A stretch of 35,168 bases of DNA from a virus: IMG/VR virus record IMGVR_UViG_3300048554_000260, positions 1-35,168 of that record. One strand, written 5' to 3'. The position numbers and the translations under genes are program-made. The first letter of the stretch is position 1. Every line of letters starts with the position of its first letter. This document shows, piece after piece, positions 14,723 through 24,059 of this stretch. The notes under the pieces are model-generated. The model ran no database searches, had not been told where the DNA came from, and saw only the letters and a program-made list of their open reading frames with translations.

Positions 14723-15502
14723 TCACGCCTGCGTCCATGTTTCGGAGGTAGCACTAACTTCTGTCCACGTCTCGCTCACGTCCGATACGTCAGCCCACGT
14801 CTCAGCTACGTCGTCTACTTTTTCCCATTTTTTTGATAAAGCAGCAAACACAGACGATGCGGCTTCCGTAATTGCCGAGCTCGTAGTTGTAAGGCTTCCT
14901 GCAATAATTATTGAAGACGTAGAGCTCATAAGCGCAGCCGCAACGCCCGTCTTATTTCCTCCTATAAAGACGCTAGAAGTGGCTTCGGCCAGAGCCGCAG
15001 AAAGATTTACCTTTGTGCCACCTACGACGGTGGTCGCTAAAGACGTCGGCCCTACATAGTCACTGAGCCAGTAGTTTTCCACAACGTATCGGCTTCTGGT
15101 CGCGGCTGCGCCGTCAATTACGTTATTAGCGCCAATAAGAATTACCGTGTCTGCTTCGACAAGATTTCCGGAGGTTCTGACACGCACTGAGCCGATCTTA
15201 ACCGTAGACTGGCCATCGGATCTAACACTTCCTTGCCTTACGCGTGTGACACCGGTAACTGTAGCCGACACTGGCTCTTGAACGAGGGCGCCGGCGACAA
15301 CTCTGTTACCGCCAAATAATGAAGTTGACGCGCCAACTGCTGACGCGCCAGAGCTAACTACCTTTGTAACTGCCGTAATGCTAGTACTTGTGCCGTCAGA
15401 TTGCGCGGCAGCGAACTTGGCATCTCCGACCGCATATCCCTCTAGCCAGTATGTCTCTCCGCCCGATGCGCTTGGTTCTGGCTGAACGTAATATGCGGTC
15501 AT
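14723..15502 (-). CDS. Repetitive beta-rich structural protein with C-terminal 10-aa repeats
   Basis: 259 aa, rich in Ser, Thr, Val and Ala with alternating pattern (e.g. SIIIAGSLTTTSSAITEAASSV), typical of fibre shafts or decoration proteins. The last 30 residues are three exact-length 10-aa repeats: DDVAETWADV, SDVSETWTEV, SATSETWTQA (DNA about 14726-14815). Their period of 30 bp makes this end prone to copy-number change. No enzyme motif. Presumably a virion appendage protein, since it lies between fibre genes. Confidence 0.65.
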   Translation of the reverse strand: MTAYYVQPEPSASGGETYWLEGYAVGDAKFAAAQSDGTSTSITAVTKVVSSGASAVGASTSLFGGNRVVAGALVQEPVSATVTGVTRVRQGSVRSDGQSTVKIGSVRVRTSGNLVEADTVILIGANNVIDGAAATRSRYVVENYWLSDYVGPTSLATTVVGGTKVNLSAALAEATSSVFIGGNKTGVAAALMSSTSSIIIAGSLTTTSSAITEAASSVFAALSKKWEKVDDVAETWADVSDVSETWTEVSATSETWTQA

Positions 15503-15511
15503 GTTTTTGCC

Positions 15512-15715
15512 TTATTCGTCGGTTTTCAGCTCTTTTTTGAGCATGTCCATAAATGCGTTACGACCCACTCTAAGCTGATCTAAGTTAAACTCTGCGCTTC
15601 TTATCTTTTGATCCAGTGAACCCAAATGATTAATGCAAGCCTTTGCCTCGTCGCTGAGTTGGTCTTCTGTGTATTCTACATCGTCAATCGTGATGACCTT
15701 TTTATCTTCAGTCAT
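15512..15715 (-). CDS. Small conserved phage protein (DUF6447-like)
   Basis: 67 aa: ITIDDVEYTEDQLSDEAKACINHLGSLDQKIRSAEFNLDQLRVGRNAF. The D-D-V-E-Y-x-x-x-Q-L-S-x-E-A-K motif and the following antiparallel helix pair match a small family found next to tail-fibre genes in many marine phages. Cytoplasmic, with a good ribosome site (AAGGAG). Role unknown, perhaps in fibre assembly. Confidence 0.75.
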   Translation of the reverse strand: MTEDKKVITIDDVEYTEDQLSDEAKACINHLGSLDQKIRSAEFNLDQLRVGRNAFMDMLKKELKTDE

Positions 15716-15733
15716 GTTGATCTCCTTTCTAAG

Positions 15734-16042
15734 TTATGCGGCCCAAGGTTGCCCTGCGCCACTGGTTGGGTTTTTGTCTGCTTCAATCTGAGCAGCAAGA
15801 GCCGCTTCAGTATCTTCTTTGGATACAGATCCTTGCACCCAAGCAATACAGTTAGCTTCCGTCACGCTGTCATACGCAATGAAACCGCTGCCTGATGCAT
15901 CTGGCTCATGGCCTGTTGTGCCGTAGCTAGACGCTGAGTGATCACCATCAACGCCTGTGCAGCGCCAGTGGATAGTAGTGATGCCACCGTCACTGAGGTT
16001 ACGTTCTACTGTGGGGATAGTCCAAGTGTAAGTGATAGCCAT
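15734..16042 (-). CDS. Conserved marine-phage protein beside fibre genes
   Basis: 102 aa starting MAITYTWTIPTVERNLSDGGITTIHWRCTGVDG, a start I recognise from a small family common in cyanophage and other marine phage genomes, encoded beside fibre genes. The fold is probably beta in the N-terminal half and helical in the C-terminal half (TEAALAAQIEADKNPTSG). Function unknown. It sits between the S74 fibre and the DUF6447-like gene, so a tail role is likely. Confidence 0.75.
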   Translation of the reverse strand: MAITYTWTIPTVERNLSDGGITTIHWRCTGVDGDHSASSYGTTGHEPDASGSGFIAYDSVTEANCIAWVQGSVSKEDTEAALAAQIEADKNPTSGAGQPWAA

Positions 16043-16053
16043 TATGGTGTCTC

Positions 16054-18171
16054 CTATATTGCTGCTATAATAAAGGCTAAGAGTTCGCTGTATCTTACGC
16101 CCATGCGTGTACGTTCTTCGCCAGTTTCTTCATCTGTCCAAGTGCTAGAGATAAACATTGCGTAATCCCCTGCGTCTAATCCTTCAGCCTCAAATGCAGC
16201 TTGTAAGTCTTGAGCTATGATACCAAAGTGTGTTCTGGCCTTGTCACCCTTCTCAGCTACCTTGTCTTTCCAACGAAACTTACGAAGCAAGCCTTTGGCA
16301 GCTACAGCTACTCTTTGCTCTGCGTCTGTTAGCTCTTCAATGTCTTGCTTTTCGTTGCGGTCTGAAGTTTGGATAGTGCCATTGGTGGCAAAAATGTCAT
16401 CAAAACGAACAGCTGATGAGCCCATGTCTATGGCATTGTCTCTATCTGCGCCTAGTCCATTGCAAGGAAGTATATTAGGAAAACCAGAATTATACCTAAG
16501 GCCAGCACCAGCGCCATCAAAAGGCTGATTAACTACATACAAATCACCACTGTAAATACCAATTGCCCCTATACCAGAACCATCCTTGGCTAATCGCATA
16601 AGCTCACCATCGCTTGTCTTGCGATTTATCATAACAGCACCACCGTCTGTTCTGGAAAACTGAGAGCTGTTATTTATTCTTAAAGATACACCATCAACGT
16701 TGTTTGATGCAGGGGCAGTATCAGTAGAACCCACCAAGAGATTGCCTGATGCGTCTAGGGTCATCGGGGCGCTATAACTTGTTTGACTAGCAGATTTGTT
16801 AAAGCGTATGCCACCGCCAGTATAGATGTCCAAGAAGTTATTTGAAACACCAAAGCCGCCAACCCAATTACCTTCCGCTTGAAGAACAACTTTATTCGGC
16901 CCTAGCGCACTAGAAGAATAATCATTATCAAACATCAGCCGCCCATCCATACTTGAGAAGGCTGTTGAGCTATTTGCTCCTATTGTTCCTGAGAGATATA
17001 GGCTCTTGAACGCAGCGCTTGATGCCCCTAGATCAATTGTTCCGTTAGAAGCAGACCCTGCCTCTAAGGGTGCAACAATATGAGTTGCAAATTCAAGCCC
17101 TGCATGATCAGCCGCACTAGAGTACACTTGCAAGTTGTTGCTACCATTTACAGCTATACTTCCTACGGTAGTGCCGTCTTTGCGGAAGTTGACAATTGCC
17201 CCATCAGTAGTAATACGATTGAATTGAGCAACAGGATTATTTGCAGCAGCTTGAAAGCTACCATCTGTAACCATTGCCCCTGTTTCACTACTTGTAGTAG
17301 CTAAACTTGTGCTTGTTGTTCCCACCAAGACATTACCGCTGCTATCGATGCGCATGCGTTCTGTACTATTAGTTTCAAATGCAATTGTGCCGAAAGCATC
17401 GGTAGCATTTAGTATTACTGTGTCATCATCCCTTGTTGTTGATGCTGTTTCAATAACCAAACCTCTAGCACCTTCAGACCCACTAAAACGTGCAATCGCT
17501 GTATTTGCAGTGCCAGCTAATGTGGTTAATGGCTGACTAGGCGAACTCGTGCCAATCCCCAAGCTCTCCGCACTTGCATCCCAGAATAACTTGGCAGTCG
17601 TGCCTGTGTCCTCATAGAAGGAGATGTCGCCTGAGCCACCATCAATAACCATCCTTGTTGTAGCAGTATTAGTGTCATCACTTAACTTCTGGAAATACAA
17701 ATTGCCTGTATTCTGGCGTATTCGATGGTTGCTGTCAGTTACACCTGTTTCCATAAAATACATCATGGGAGCGGTGCCATCCATTCTCAGGATATTACCC
17801 GTTACGTCAATACCGCTACTGCTAGTGGCAAACTTCTGTGCGTTGTCGTAATAAAACTGAGCCGCACCATTTGCTGCAAATAAAGCATAATTTTCACCAT
17901 CAGAAGCTTGTAATCTAAGTTGGTCAGATGCCCTGATATAAACACGACCAGTTCCTTGGTCATCAATATAACTATTAGAACCATCATGGTAAATCTGTAG
18001 GTCAGACCCTGCGCCAAAGATGGCTTTGTTGTTGTCACCGAAGGACAAGTTACCCGTCATAGTTCCGCCTGATAACTCCAACTTATCGGTATTTAAGTTG
18101 GTAAAGTTTGCGTCAACTTCGGCGTGGGTGAGCGGAGAACCCTTGCCGGAACGAGTAACAATAGTTGCCAT
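16054..18171 (-). CDS. Long tail fibre/spike with C-terminal S74 chaperone domain
   Basis: 705 aa. The N-terminus TRSGKGSPLTHAEVDANFTNLNTDK is the particle-binding motif of marine phage fibres. The body is a long beta repeat region (G-I-G-T-S-S-P, NVLVGTT, NLLVGST, D-A-S-G-N). The last about 104 residues are an intramolecular chaperone of the peptidase S74 family: TSDRNEKQDI with Ser603 and Lys608 as the self-cleavage dyad, RKFRWKDK, and HFGIIAQD at 648-655. The chaperone trimerises the fibre and then cuts itself off. Probable main receptor-binding protein. Confidence 0.88.
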   Translation of the reverse strand: MATIVTRSGKGSPLTHAEVDANFTNLNTDKLELSGGTMTGNLSFGDNNKAIFGAGSDLQIYHDGSNSYIDDQGTGRVYIRASDQLRLQASDGENYALFAANGAAQFYYDNAQKFATSSSGIDVTGNILRMDGTAPMMYFMETGVTDSNHRIRQNTGNLYFQKLSDDTNTATTRMVIDGGSGDISFYEDTGTTAKLFWDASAESLGIGTSSPSQPLTTLAGTANTAIARFSGSEGARGLVIETASTTRDDDTVILNATDAFGTIAFETNSTERMRIDSSGNVLVGTTSTSLATTSSETGAMVTDGSFQAAANNPVAQFNRITTDGAIVNFRKDGTTVGSIAVNGSNNLQVYSSAADHAGLEFATHIVAPLEAGSASNGTIDLGASSAAFKSLYLSGTIGANSSTAFSSMDGRLMFDNDYSSSALGPNKVVLQAEGNWVGGFGVSNNFLDIYTGGGIRFNKSASQTSYSAPMTLDASGNLLVGSTDTAPASNNVDGVSLRINNSSQFSRTDGGAVMINRKTSDGELMRLAKDGSGIGAIGIYSGDLYVVNQPFDGAGAGLRYNSGFPNILPCNGLGADRDNAIDMGSSAVRFDDIFATNGTIQTSDRNEKQDIEELTDAEQRVAVAAKGLLRKFRWKDKVAEKGDKARTHFGIIAQDLQAAFEAEGLDAGDYAMFISSTWTDEETGEERTRMGVRYSELLAFIIAAI

Positions 18172-18174
18172 GTC

Positions 18175-18588
18175 TTAATCCAATCGTATTTTAAGATTTC
18201 CTGCGCTAATTCTAAAAATATCGCCAGATGCAATCGTCTTAGGTAAGGCCGTCGTAAAGTCGCTAGGATCTGTTAGCTCCGCATACGCAAGCAAGTTTCC
18301 GCCGGTTAGCGCGTCATAAACGCCGGCGTATGTAACCGTACCCCATGTGGCAGTTGCGGCCGCAAACTCCACAGCAGATCCCGTAGTCGCCTCAGTTGGC
18401 GAAGTTCCGCTAACTGTAAACGTTACAGTCTTGCGCGCATATGATCCTCCAGACACTTCCGTTCCGGCTGCGCTGTCTGACGATGCTGACGTGTGAAGAC
18501 CCACATACAAAGTTGTGGGAGCAGTGTAGGCGTTTCCGCCAAATACGTGGTCAAGGATTTTATCCTCTAAGTAGTCTGTAAAACTCAT
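18175..18588 (-). CDS. Conserved phage structural protein
   Basis: 137 aa: MSFTDYLEDKILDHVFGGNAYTAPTTLYVGLHT, followed by G-S-Y-A-R-K-T-V-T-F and A-G-V-Y-D-A-L-T-G-G-N-L-L. This short beta protein is common in tailed phages next to neck or fibre genes and is often annotated as a tail or head-fibre protein. It has an AGGAG ribosome site and follows the adaptor gene. The exact position in the particle is unknown. Confidence 0.75.
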   Translation of the reverse strand: MSFTDYLEDKILDHVFGGNAYTAPTTLYVGLHTSASSDSAAGTEVSGGSYARKTVTFTVSGTSPTEATTGSAVEFAAATATWGTVTYAGVYDALTGGNLLAYAELTDPSDFTTALPKTIASGDIFRISAGNLKIRLD

Positions 18589-18597
18589 TTTTAACTC

Positions 18598-19218
18598 CTA
18601 TGCTATAGCGCGTGGGCGCATCCTTAAACTTGACGAGCCGACGCGTGACCTCTCGTCTTGGATTTTGAGCGCCTCAACGCCCTGACGATACAAACCCTGC
18701 CATACTGGTATTCTCGTATCGTCGTTCAAATATGGAGCCGCCTGTAGTAACGACCCATACAAGTATATATCAGGAGCAGCCAACAAAAGCCAGTTGTCAG
18801 TATTGCTATCTGATAACGCAGGAACTTTTGAATAGTACATAAGTTCTCCGGCATATATCGCGTCGGGGGTTGGCACAACTTCTATCTGCGTCCCAACATT
18901 TGTAAAGAATTTTGGCTTCCCCGAAGCCGTGTAGTTTATTTGCTCCTCAGATGCCTGATCTGGTGTTACAAACAATAAGTTAGCAATTGGGCTCGTGTTT
19001 AATTGAAATCGTATTGTCTCAATCCAATCTGACGGCTTTAAAAAGTATTTAGTGTCTACATCTGCCGTGGCACGCTTTACCATCCGGTGGTCGCGTATGT
19101 CTCTGTTTATCTGAGCTTCAGACAGTGATATAAAGGTCGGTATGACTGACGTTAAATCATCCCTGAGTAGCCAGTCTGCAATTGAAGACTTCAGCGTTGA
19201 GTAGCTTGTAATGCTCAT
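18598..19218 (-). CDS. Head-tail adaptor (SU10/P22 gp4-like)
   Basis: 206 aa. An N-terminal helical bundle (SSIADWLLRDDLTSVIPTFISLSEAQINRDIR, about 10-42), a beta insert (KFFTNVGTQIEVVPTPDAIYAGELMYYSKVPAL) and a C-terminal helix (VWQGLYRQGVEALKIQDERSR) match the podovirus adaptor family that binds under the portal. The R-M-V-K-R-A segment is typical. It overlaps the upstream gene by ATGA and lies two genes from the capsid gene, as expected. Confidence 0.8.
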   Translation of the reverse strand: MSITSYSTLKSSIADWLLRDDLTSVIPTFISLSEAQINRDIRDHRMVKRATADVDTKYFLKPSDWIETIRFQLNTSPIANLLFVTPDQASEEQINYTASGKPKFFTNVGTQIEVVPTPDAIYAGELMYYSKVPALSDSNTDNWLLLAAPDIYLYGSLLQAAPYLNDDTRIPVWQGLYRQGVEALKIQDERSRVGSSSLRMRPRAIA

Positions 19219-19514
19219 AATGTGCCGGCCCTTGTCCTAAATACTCGGTTGTTGCCATCGTTTAGCCATTTACGCATCGCCTTCGGGTCATCTGCAATCC
19301 CTTGGCGCTTCAGCTCATAGTACACCGAAAGAGGTAACGACGCCACCTTATTAACGTCTCTGTATCTATTAGGTGTCTCTTTGTACTCGTTTTTATTTCT
19401 CTCGGCAATTGCGGAGACATCTTGTTTTGTCTCAACGACATACTCGCCTTTATCGGTTACGTGCCAATACTTTGTTATTCCGGTTGTCGGGTCTTGGCTA
19501 AATATACGCTTCAT
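19215..19514 (-). CDS. Small neck-region protein, unknown
   Basis: 99 aa from ATG 19514 with GGAG upstream; a TTG four codons earlier is unlikely. Contains I-F-S-Q-D-P-T-T-G-I-T-K-Y-W-H and L-K-R-Q-G-I-A-D-D-P-K-A-M-R-K-W-L-N-D. It lies between capsid and adaptor genes, where podoviruses often have a small head-completion or decoration protein. No family recognised with certainty. Confidence 0.65.
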   Translation of the reverse strand: MKRIFSQDPTTGITKYWHVTDKGEYVVETKQDVSAIAERNKNEYKETPNRYRDVNKVASLPLSVYYELKRQGIADDPKAMRKWLNDGNNRVFRTRAGTL

Positions 19515-19559
19515 TTTTAACTCCAAGCAAATGGGGCGACTAATGCCGCCCCAAATATA

Positions 19560-20513
19560 TTATGATGTTGCTAGGTCAAAAGATCCTGCATGAGCTGCCT
19601 CATTAAGAACTTTCAAACCAAATTCGCAAAGAATCATTCTTTTTTCTGCGTCACCGGTTTTGGCAAGTTCTACCTGTTGGATCGGACGTAAGTAACATAC
19701 TGATGCATACTCTGGGTCGAGCATGAACGCATCTCTGTCTCTTTGGAACCTGTTACAAACCACGTTTAAGGTCCCAAAATCTGACATATATACGTCTGCC
19801 GTTCCAACGATTGTTGTCGGGCTGTCGCTTGGAGCCTGATAACGCTGAGCAGCAATACCGGCAAAGCCTGATACGACTGTCTTGTTATGTGGCCCAACCA
19901 TCAAGATGCTTGGCTGACCGCCGGCTGTAAACGCAGCCTGCATTGCAGTTTTAAGCTTTGCCTCGGTAAATGCAGCTTGCGTACCGTCTGTACGAGCGTC
20001 ACTACCGTCACCAGTTGGTGATGCACCACCTGACCCAAAGTTGTCGTTGGTAGCAATCCAAGCGCCAAGACCTGCGGTCTCACGAGCTGTGGAAGCGTTA
20101 CCGGCGACCTGCGCGTTGTTATCGGTTAAAACTGCCTCGACATCACGGCGTAATTCCTTGCCGCGCTTAGCCAACTGATAACTTAACTCATCGTTTCTGC
20201 CGGCTAAATCTTGCGCTGCTAGGTTGTCAGCGACAATAGTTGTACGACGCAAAATGTGCGTATAGTTACCAACTCTAGTGGTTGCTGCCGTAGCATCGAA
20301 AGATCCTACATCATCCCCATCGATTTGAGCTGTTTTGGAAGTTGCCGCCAAAGCGTCAGTCTGCCACTCAAAATAAGTATTGGATACATTTTCTGACCCA
20401 ACGTTACTTTGAAAAGGCACCTCTTCGGGCGAAATTGAGCTGATTATGTCAGCCAACGATTCACGTATACCTTTAGCTGAAAAGGACGTGAAAGTATTTG
20501 TTACAATAGCCAT
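19560..20513 (-). CDS. Major capsid protein (SU10 type)
   Basis: 317 aa. The start MAIVTNTFTSFSAKGIRESLADIISSISPEEVPFQSNVGS, then E-W-Q-T-D-A-L (50-56), R-V-G-N-Y-T-H-I-L-R-R-T, a spine helix L-S-Y-Q-L-A-K-R-G-K-E-L-R-R-D-V-E-A-V-L, and late P-I-Q-Q-V-E-L-A-K-T-G-D-A-E-K match the SU10-type capsid family (PF17236, HK97 fold). It builds the icosahedral or elongated head. No N-terminal delta domain is seen, and scaffolding is supplied by the separate next gene. Strong AGGAG site. Confidence 0.88.
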   Translation of the reverse strand: MAIVTNTFTSFSAKGIRESLADIISSISPEEVPFQSNVGSENVSNTYFEWQTDALAATSKTAQIDGDDVGSFDATAATTRVGNYTHILRRTTIVADNLAAQDLAGRNDELSYQLAKRGKELRRDVEAVLTDNNAQVAGNASTARETAGLGAWIATNDNFGSGGASPTGDGSDARTDGTQAAFTEAKLKTAMQAAFTAGGQPSILMVGPHNKTVVSGFAGIAAQRYQAPSDSPTTIVGTADVYMSDFGTLNVVCNRFQRDRDAFMLDPEYASVCYLRPIQQVELAKTGDAEKRMILCEFGLKVLNEAAHAGSFDLATS

Positions 20514-20523
20514 TATAAATCTC

Positions 20524-21537
20524 CTATAGTAAGGCTCTTATTGCTTGAGCCGCGTCTTGGACACGACCGGATTGTTTTGCGTTCTGAATCGCTTTTTGTG
20601 CATCTGACTTAGGTCTAGGCTGTGACGCTTTGGTGCCGCTCTTTAATGTCTTGGCGCGTGCTTTTTTCGGCTTGGCCTTTGCCGCAGTAACTCGCGTTTC
20701 TCCTCGATCATATAGCATGGCTTTCCTTGCTAACTTCACAAGCGTGGCATTTGTCAAACCGCCAATGTCCTGCTCGGTAAATCCTTCGCCAAGTAGAAAG
20801 TCCCGTATCTGGGTTGCTTCCTGCGCCGCAACTTTACTGTCGCGCCACTCGGGTATGACTTCCGGCAGTATTTCGCGTTGCTGAGAAACATACTGCTCCT
20901 GCATTTGCTGCATCTTTTCTTGCTGCAACTTTTGCAATCGCTGTTGCTCGGCTTGGACGGCCTGCATCTGAGCTTCACGCTCGTCTTGCTGCTTCCGCCA
21001 CTGACGTTCTGCCTTCGCTGCCATCGTGGGGTCTGTGTCGTACAGTGTGTCCCAATCAGGCTCCTGCTCCTTCTGCTCAAGCCGTTGCTGCAAAGCAGGC
21101 AACATCTGAGCATATTGTGCACGTTCACGCTCGATTTCGGAGTATTGCACTTCTAGCGTTTTACGCTGTTCTGCCAATTCCTGCGTCTTACGTGTGTAAT
21201 CTCTCTGTCTTAGATTAGCTGCTTTCAGCTCTTCAACGGTTATCTCTTCACCATCGACCTCTACTATGGCCCCTAGTATATCGAAGGATTCGTCTTCCGA
21301 ACTTTCTGCATCTTCCTCGACTTCGAGCTCCTCCTCAGATCCTTCGACAACTGAATTATCTTCCTCAGTTGCCTCCATCTCCTCAGAGGCTTCAGCCTCC
21401 TCCACTACTTCTTCAGTGGTTTCGGCCTCAAGCGCATCAGTTGCCGCAGCGTTATCCTCTTCGGGCGCAAGCATGGCTCTGATTGCATTTTGAGCACTGT
21501 ACAGGTCAGTCCCTTGTGGGTTGCTGTTTTCTGCCAT
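20524..21537 (-). CDS. Scaffolding protein
   Basis: 337 aa. Residues 25-90 are almost entirely acidic. Residues 110-225 are a Gln/Glu-rich coiled coil (e.g. QAVQAEQQRLQKLQQEKMQQ). The C-terminal 60 residues are basic (KPKKARAKTLKSGTK) and end in a helix QDAAQAIRALL. This acid-coil-basic layout between portal and capsid genes is that of phage scaffolds, whose C-terminus binds the shell during prohead assembly. Confidence comes from composition and position. Confidence 0.8.
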   Translation of the reverse strand: MAENSNPQGTDLYSAQNAIRAMLAPEEDNAAATDALEAETTEEVVEEAEASEEMEATEEDNSVVEGSEEELEVEEDAESSEDESFDILGAIVEVDGEEITVEELKAANLRQRDYTRKTQELAEQRKTLEVQYSEIERERAQYAQMLPALQQRLEQKEQEPDWDTLYDTDPTMAAKAERQWRKQQDEREAQMQAVQAEQQRLQKLQQEKMQQMQEQYVSQQREILPEVIPEWRDSKVAAQEATQIRDFLLGEGFTEQDIGGLTNATLVKLARKAMLYDRGETRVTAAKAKPKKARAKTLKSGTKASQPRPKSDAQKAIQNAKQSGRVQDAAQAIRALL

Positions 21538-21560
21538 CTCATTAACTCCATATTATGGGC

Positions 21561-21803
21561 TTATTTTGATTTAATTTCAATAGCCCCGTTATCTACCATT
21601 GCACGCAGCGACTGGCGAACCAATTCGACGCCGCGTAATTTCATATAAATAGCCTCACGGCTATCACTATCATTGGTTCCAGTTATTTTAAACTCGAGCC
21701 AACAATCCTGCTCGATCTCAGCTAAAAATCTTTTGAGATCTGTGTCTTTAAGTAGACGCTCCGCCTCCCTGCCGTCATCTATAATTTGCTGTTTAGTCTT
21801 CAC
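21561..21803 (-). CDS. Small helical protein between portal and scaffold
   Basis: 80 aa, acidic and helical: IIDDGREAERLLKDTDLKRFLAEIEQDCWLEF, then E-A-I-Y-M-K-L-R-G-V-E-L-V-R-Q-S-L. Such proteins are frequent just after the portal gene in podoviruses. A role in portal assembly is possible. Its start overlaps the portal end by 11 bp. Confidence 0.7.
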   Translation of the reverse strand: MKTKQQIIDDGREAERLLKDTDLKRFLAEIEQDCWLEFKITGTNDSDSREAIYMKLRGVELVRQSLRAMVDNGAIEIKSK

Positions 21804-23916
21804 GCGCAGCCTCTTTTATTACGTCAGCCTGCGCCTTCATAACTTCCCGATTAATCGCCAGTTCTGCCCTGATATTTTCTACGTTAAGCTGCGTGCCGTA
21901 CTTTGCCTTCATTTCTTCAGCCTTTACAAACAGCTCCGCCTCTAGCTCGTCACGCTTACGGTCGTCCTCGAGCCTAAACTTCTCACGCTGCATTTGCAGC
22001 TCGGCGGCTTTCTTTTGAATATCCGCCTGTATTTGCTGTATCTGCACTTGGATAAGTTGCTCGTTAATATCTGGCTTTTTATCTTGAGGCGGTGGTTGGA
22101 ATTGTGCCGGATCACTCCAAAACTGCGAAGTGTCTTTAAACCCTGCTAATTCTGTCATTGCCTTCAGCGTGTTAGAAAGTTTGCTCAGATCGGTAAGTGG
22201 ATTGACTGGCCCCATCGTCTGCATCGCATCTTTCTGCATTTCCCCGATCTGACGCAGCATTAGCATACGCTCGGTGTCAGAGCCTCGCCCGAGAGCTACG
22301 TTGATGGATACGTCCATGTTGGCGTTCCAAGCGCGTGGGTCTATAGGGATAAACTCGTTGTTAAGGCGTATCATGCGCTCGCGGTCTTGGTGGGTAGTCA
22401 CCAGATGCAATACAAGCTCGTACAGGCGCTTGATACCGGTTTCCGCAAAGATACGTGCAATTAACTCAATATGTTGCTGTGCGGCGCTCACGGTGGCCGC
22501 TACGGCTGTAGCAGTGCTAGATTGTAATGCGCCGGCGTCTAATCCTGCGGATGCCTTGGATATACCAGTGCGAGCTTCTTTTATCTCGTCCATATATTTT
22601 AGCACGGGGAAAGATTGTTGCCCGACAAACGGCATACTGAGCGGCTGTATCTGTCCGGCAGCCCTCTGGCGTATAATTGAGCCAACCTCGGTGTTCATAA
22701 CATCTTCGATGTTGACCATACCTTCGGTAACAGCAACGCGTGGATGAATTGACATCGCCAAGCTATCTAATGTGTTACGCATAATGACAGACTTAATGCG
22801 TTGTATATCAGACACAGTGTCGGCTACTGACATGCCGAAGAAGTCGTGTGGCTCTGGATCTGGGCAGAGCGTCGCAAACGGAGCCATGTCACACGGCTCG
22901 TTCATTAAAATTCTATTACCGTCGCCGGCAGTGCAAACTTTACGCAGCTCGGCAATGCCGTCGCCGTCGTAGTCAACTTTGATATAGTTTTCGACGTATA
23001 GCACCTTTTTCATCGCAGGATCATGGCGCTCGTTCATCTCATTTGTGAGCGCCTTGTTGCGTGTGTAACGCTCGACGTTGGTATCCATGTCGTCGTATGA
23101 CGCGCCGAGCTCTGATACCTCGTCGTAATCGTATCCCATCGCTACAAGCTCGGACACGGTTACGATACGCCGGTGGGCTACGTAGTCGGCTTGCTCAACA
23201 GATTTGCTTTCGCGTGAAATTAGGAACTCTTCCGGAGGCACGGCTTCTAGCCTTACGCGTCCATCGGGGTGTGTATATGTCGCCCTGACGGCGTGCATCA
23301 TTGGCGCCGGCATCTCCTGACCTGTAAGCGGATCTTGCATTGGCTCGCCCATTGGCTCGGACGCCACGATCTCTACGTCAACCGCAGGATCTGACATAAG
23401 CGCCGCGAGAGCTGCGTCATCGAGGCCAGAGTATGACATTGTCTCGTACTTCGTCTGGTCGTCCCAGTACACCTTCAGTATGCCGACCTTACGCACAAGC
23501 GCGTCCATGAAGGCGGCGTGCATCTCTAGGAAGCCGTTGTTGTCTCGGTTTATGATAAAATTGGCGTAATCGGTAGCCTGCTTGGCTGCGGCGACGTCTT
23601 CCGGCCCCTGCGGCACATATTCAACGGTTCTCTCGGTACTGTGAAAGATACGCATGAGCGACGGCATAATCGCCTGTACGGTATCACGCACGTCCATTGA
23701 TACAACTTGGCTGCGCCCGTCTTCCTCATCGCCAAACGGCTCGCCTCGGTAATACTGGGTGGCTGTGGCTCTCTGCGGCGAGACCCAGTTATCGATAAAG
23801 TCGATTGCGTCGTCGATCTCCTTGCCGACGATGCCCTGTAGCTCCTCGTCTGGCATGACGTCAGGGTTCATCTCCTTCTCGAGCTCTTCTGCGAGTTTAC
23901 TTACTTCGTAGTCCAT
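21793..23916 (-). CDS. Portal protein (P22-like)
   Basis: 707 aa. It starts with a helical part (DYEVSKLAEELEKEMN), followed by D-D-A-I-D-F-I-D-N-W-V-S-P-Q-R-A-T-A-T-Q-Y-Y-R and P-F-G-D-E-E-D-G-R-S-Q-V-V-S (about 35-72). Then come IMPSLMRIFHSTERTVEYVP and VYWDDQTKYE, the wing and stem motifs of large podovirus portals. The C-terminal 150 residues are a long charged coil like the P22 portal barrel. It forms the 12-subunit channel for packaging and ejection. AGAGGTG ribosome site. Confidence 0.88.
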   Translation of the reverse strand: MDYEVSKLAEELEKEMNPDVMPDEELQGIVGKEIDDAIDFIDNWVSPQRATATQYYRGEPFGDEEDGRSQVVSMDVRDTVQAIMPSLMRIFHSTERTVEYVPQGPEDVAAAKQATDYANFIINRDNNGFLEMHAAFMDALVRKVGILKVYWDDQTKYETMSYSGLDDAALAALMSDPAVDVEIVASEPMGEPMQDPLTGQEMPAPMMHAVRATYTHPDGRVRLEAVPPEEFLISRESKSVEQADYVAHRRIVTVSELVAMGYDYDEVSELGASYDDMDTNVERYTRNKALTNEMNERHDPAMKKVLYVENYIKVDYDGDGIAELRKVCTAGDGNRILMNEPCDMAPFATLCPDPEPHDFFGMSVADTVSDIQRIKSVIMRNTLDSLAMSIHPRVAVTEGMVNIEDVMNTEVGSIIRQRAAGQIQPLSMPFVGQQSFPVLKYMDEIKEARTGISKASAGLDAGALQSSTATAVAATVSAAQQHIELIARIFAETGIKRLYELVLHLVTTHQDRERMIRLNNEFIPIDPRAWNANMDVSINVALGRGSDTERMLMLRQIGEMQKDAMQTMGPVNPLTDLSKLSNTLKAMTELAGFKDTSQFWSDPAQFQPPPQDKKPDINEQLIQVQIQQIQADIQKKAAELQMQREKFRLEDDRKRDELEAELFVKAEEMKAKYGTQLNVENIRAELAINREVMKAQADVIKEAARED

Positions 23917-24059
23917 GTATCACCTCTTACGTCGTATTGCGTTGATTGCGAAGGGTTTAATTTTTCTTTTTGCCTATTTTCTTCAGCTTCAGCCTCTAGC
24001 TTATCTTCTTCTTCTGCCCACTGTCCAAAAGATCTATGTTTTATGCCGCCAAAAATCAA
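23901..24059 (-). CDS. Possible tiny acidic protein (52 aa) before portal
   Basis: A 52-codon frame from TTG 24059 to TAA 23901-23903 fills the gap between the enzyme-like gene and the portal. Its start overlaps the previous stop as TTGA and its end overlaps the portal start by 16 bp. The sequence IFGGIKHRSFGQWAEEEDKL, then EAEAEENRQKEKLNPSQS, is coherent and helical. The TTG start with only AAAAGG upstream is a weak point. Confidence 0.45.
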   Translation of the reverse strand: MIFGGIKHRSFGQWAEEEDKLEAEAEENRQKEKLNPSQSTQYDVRGDTWTTK

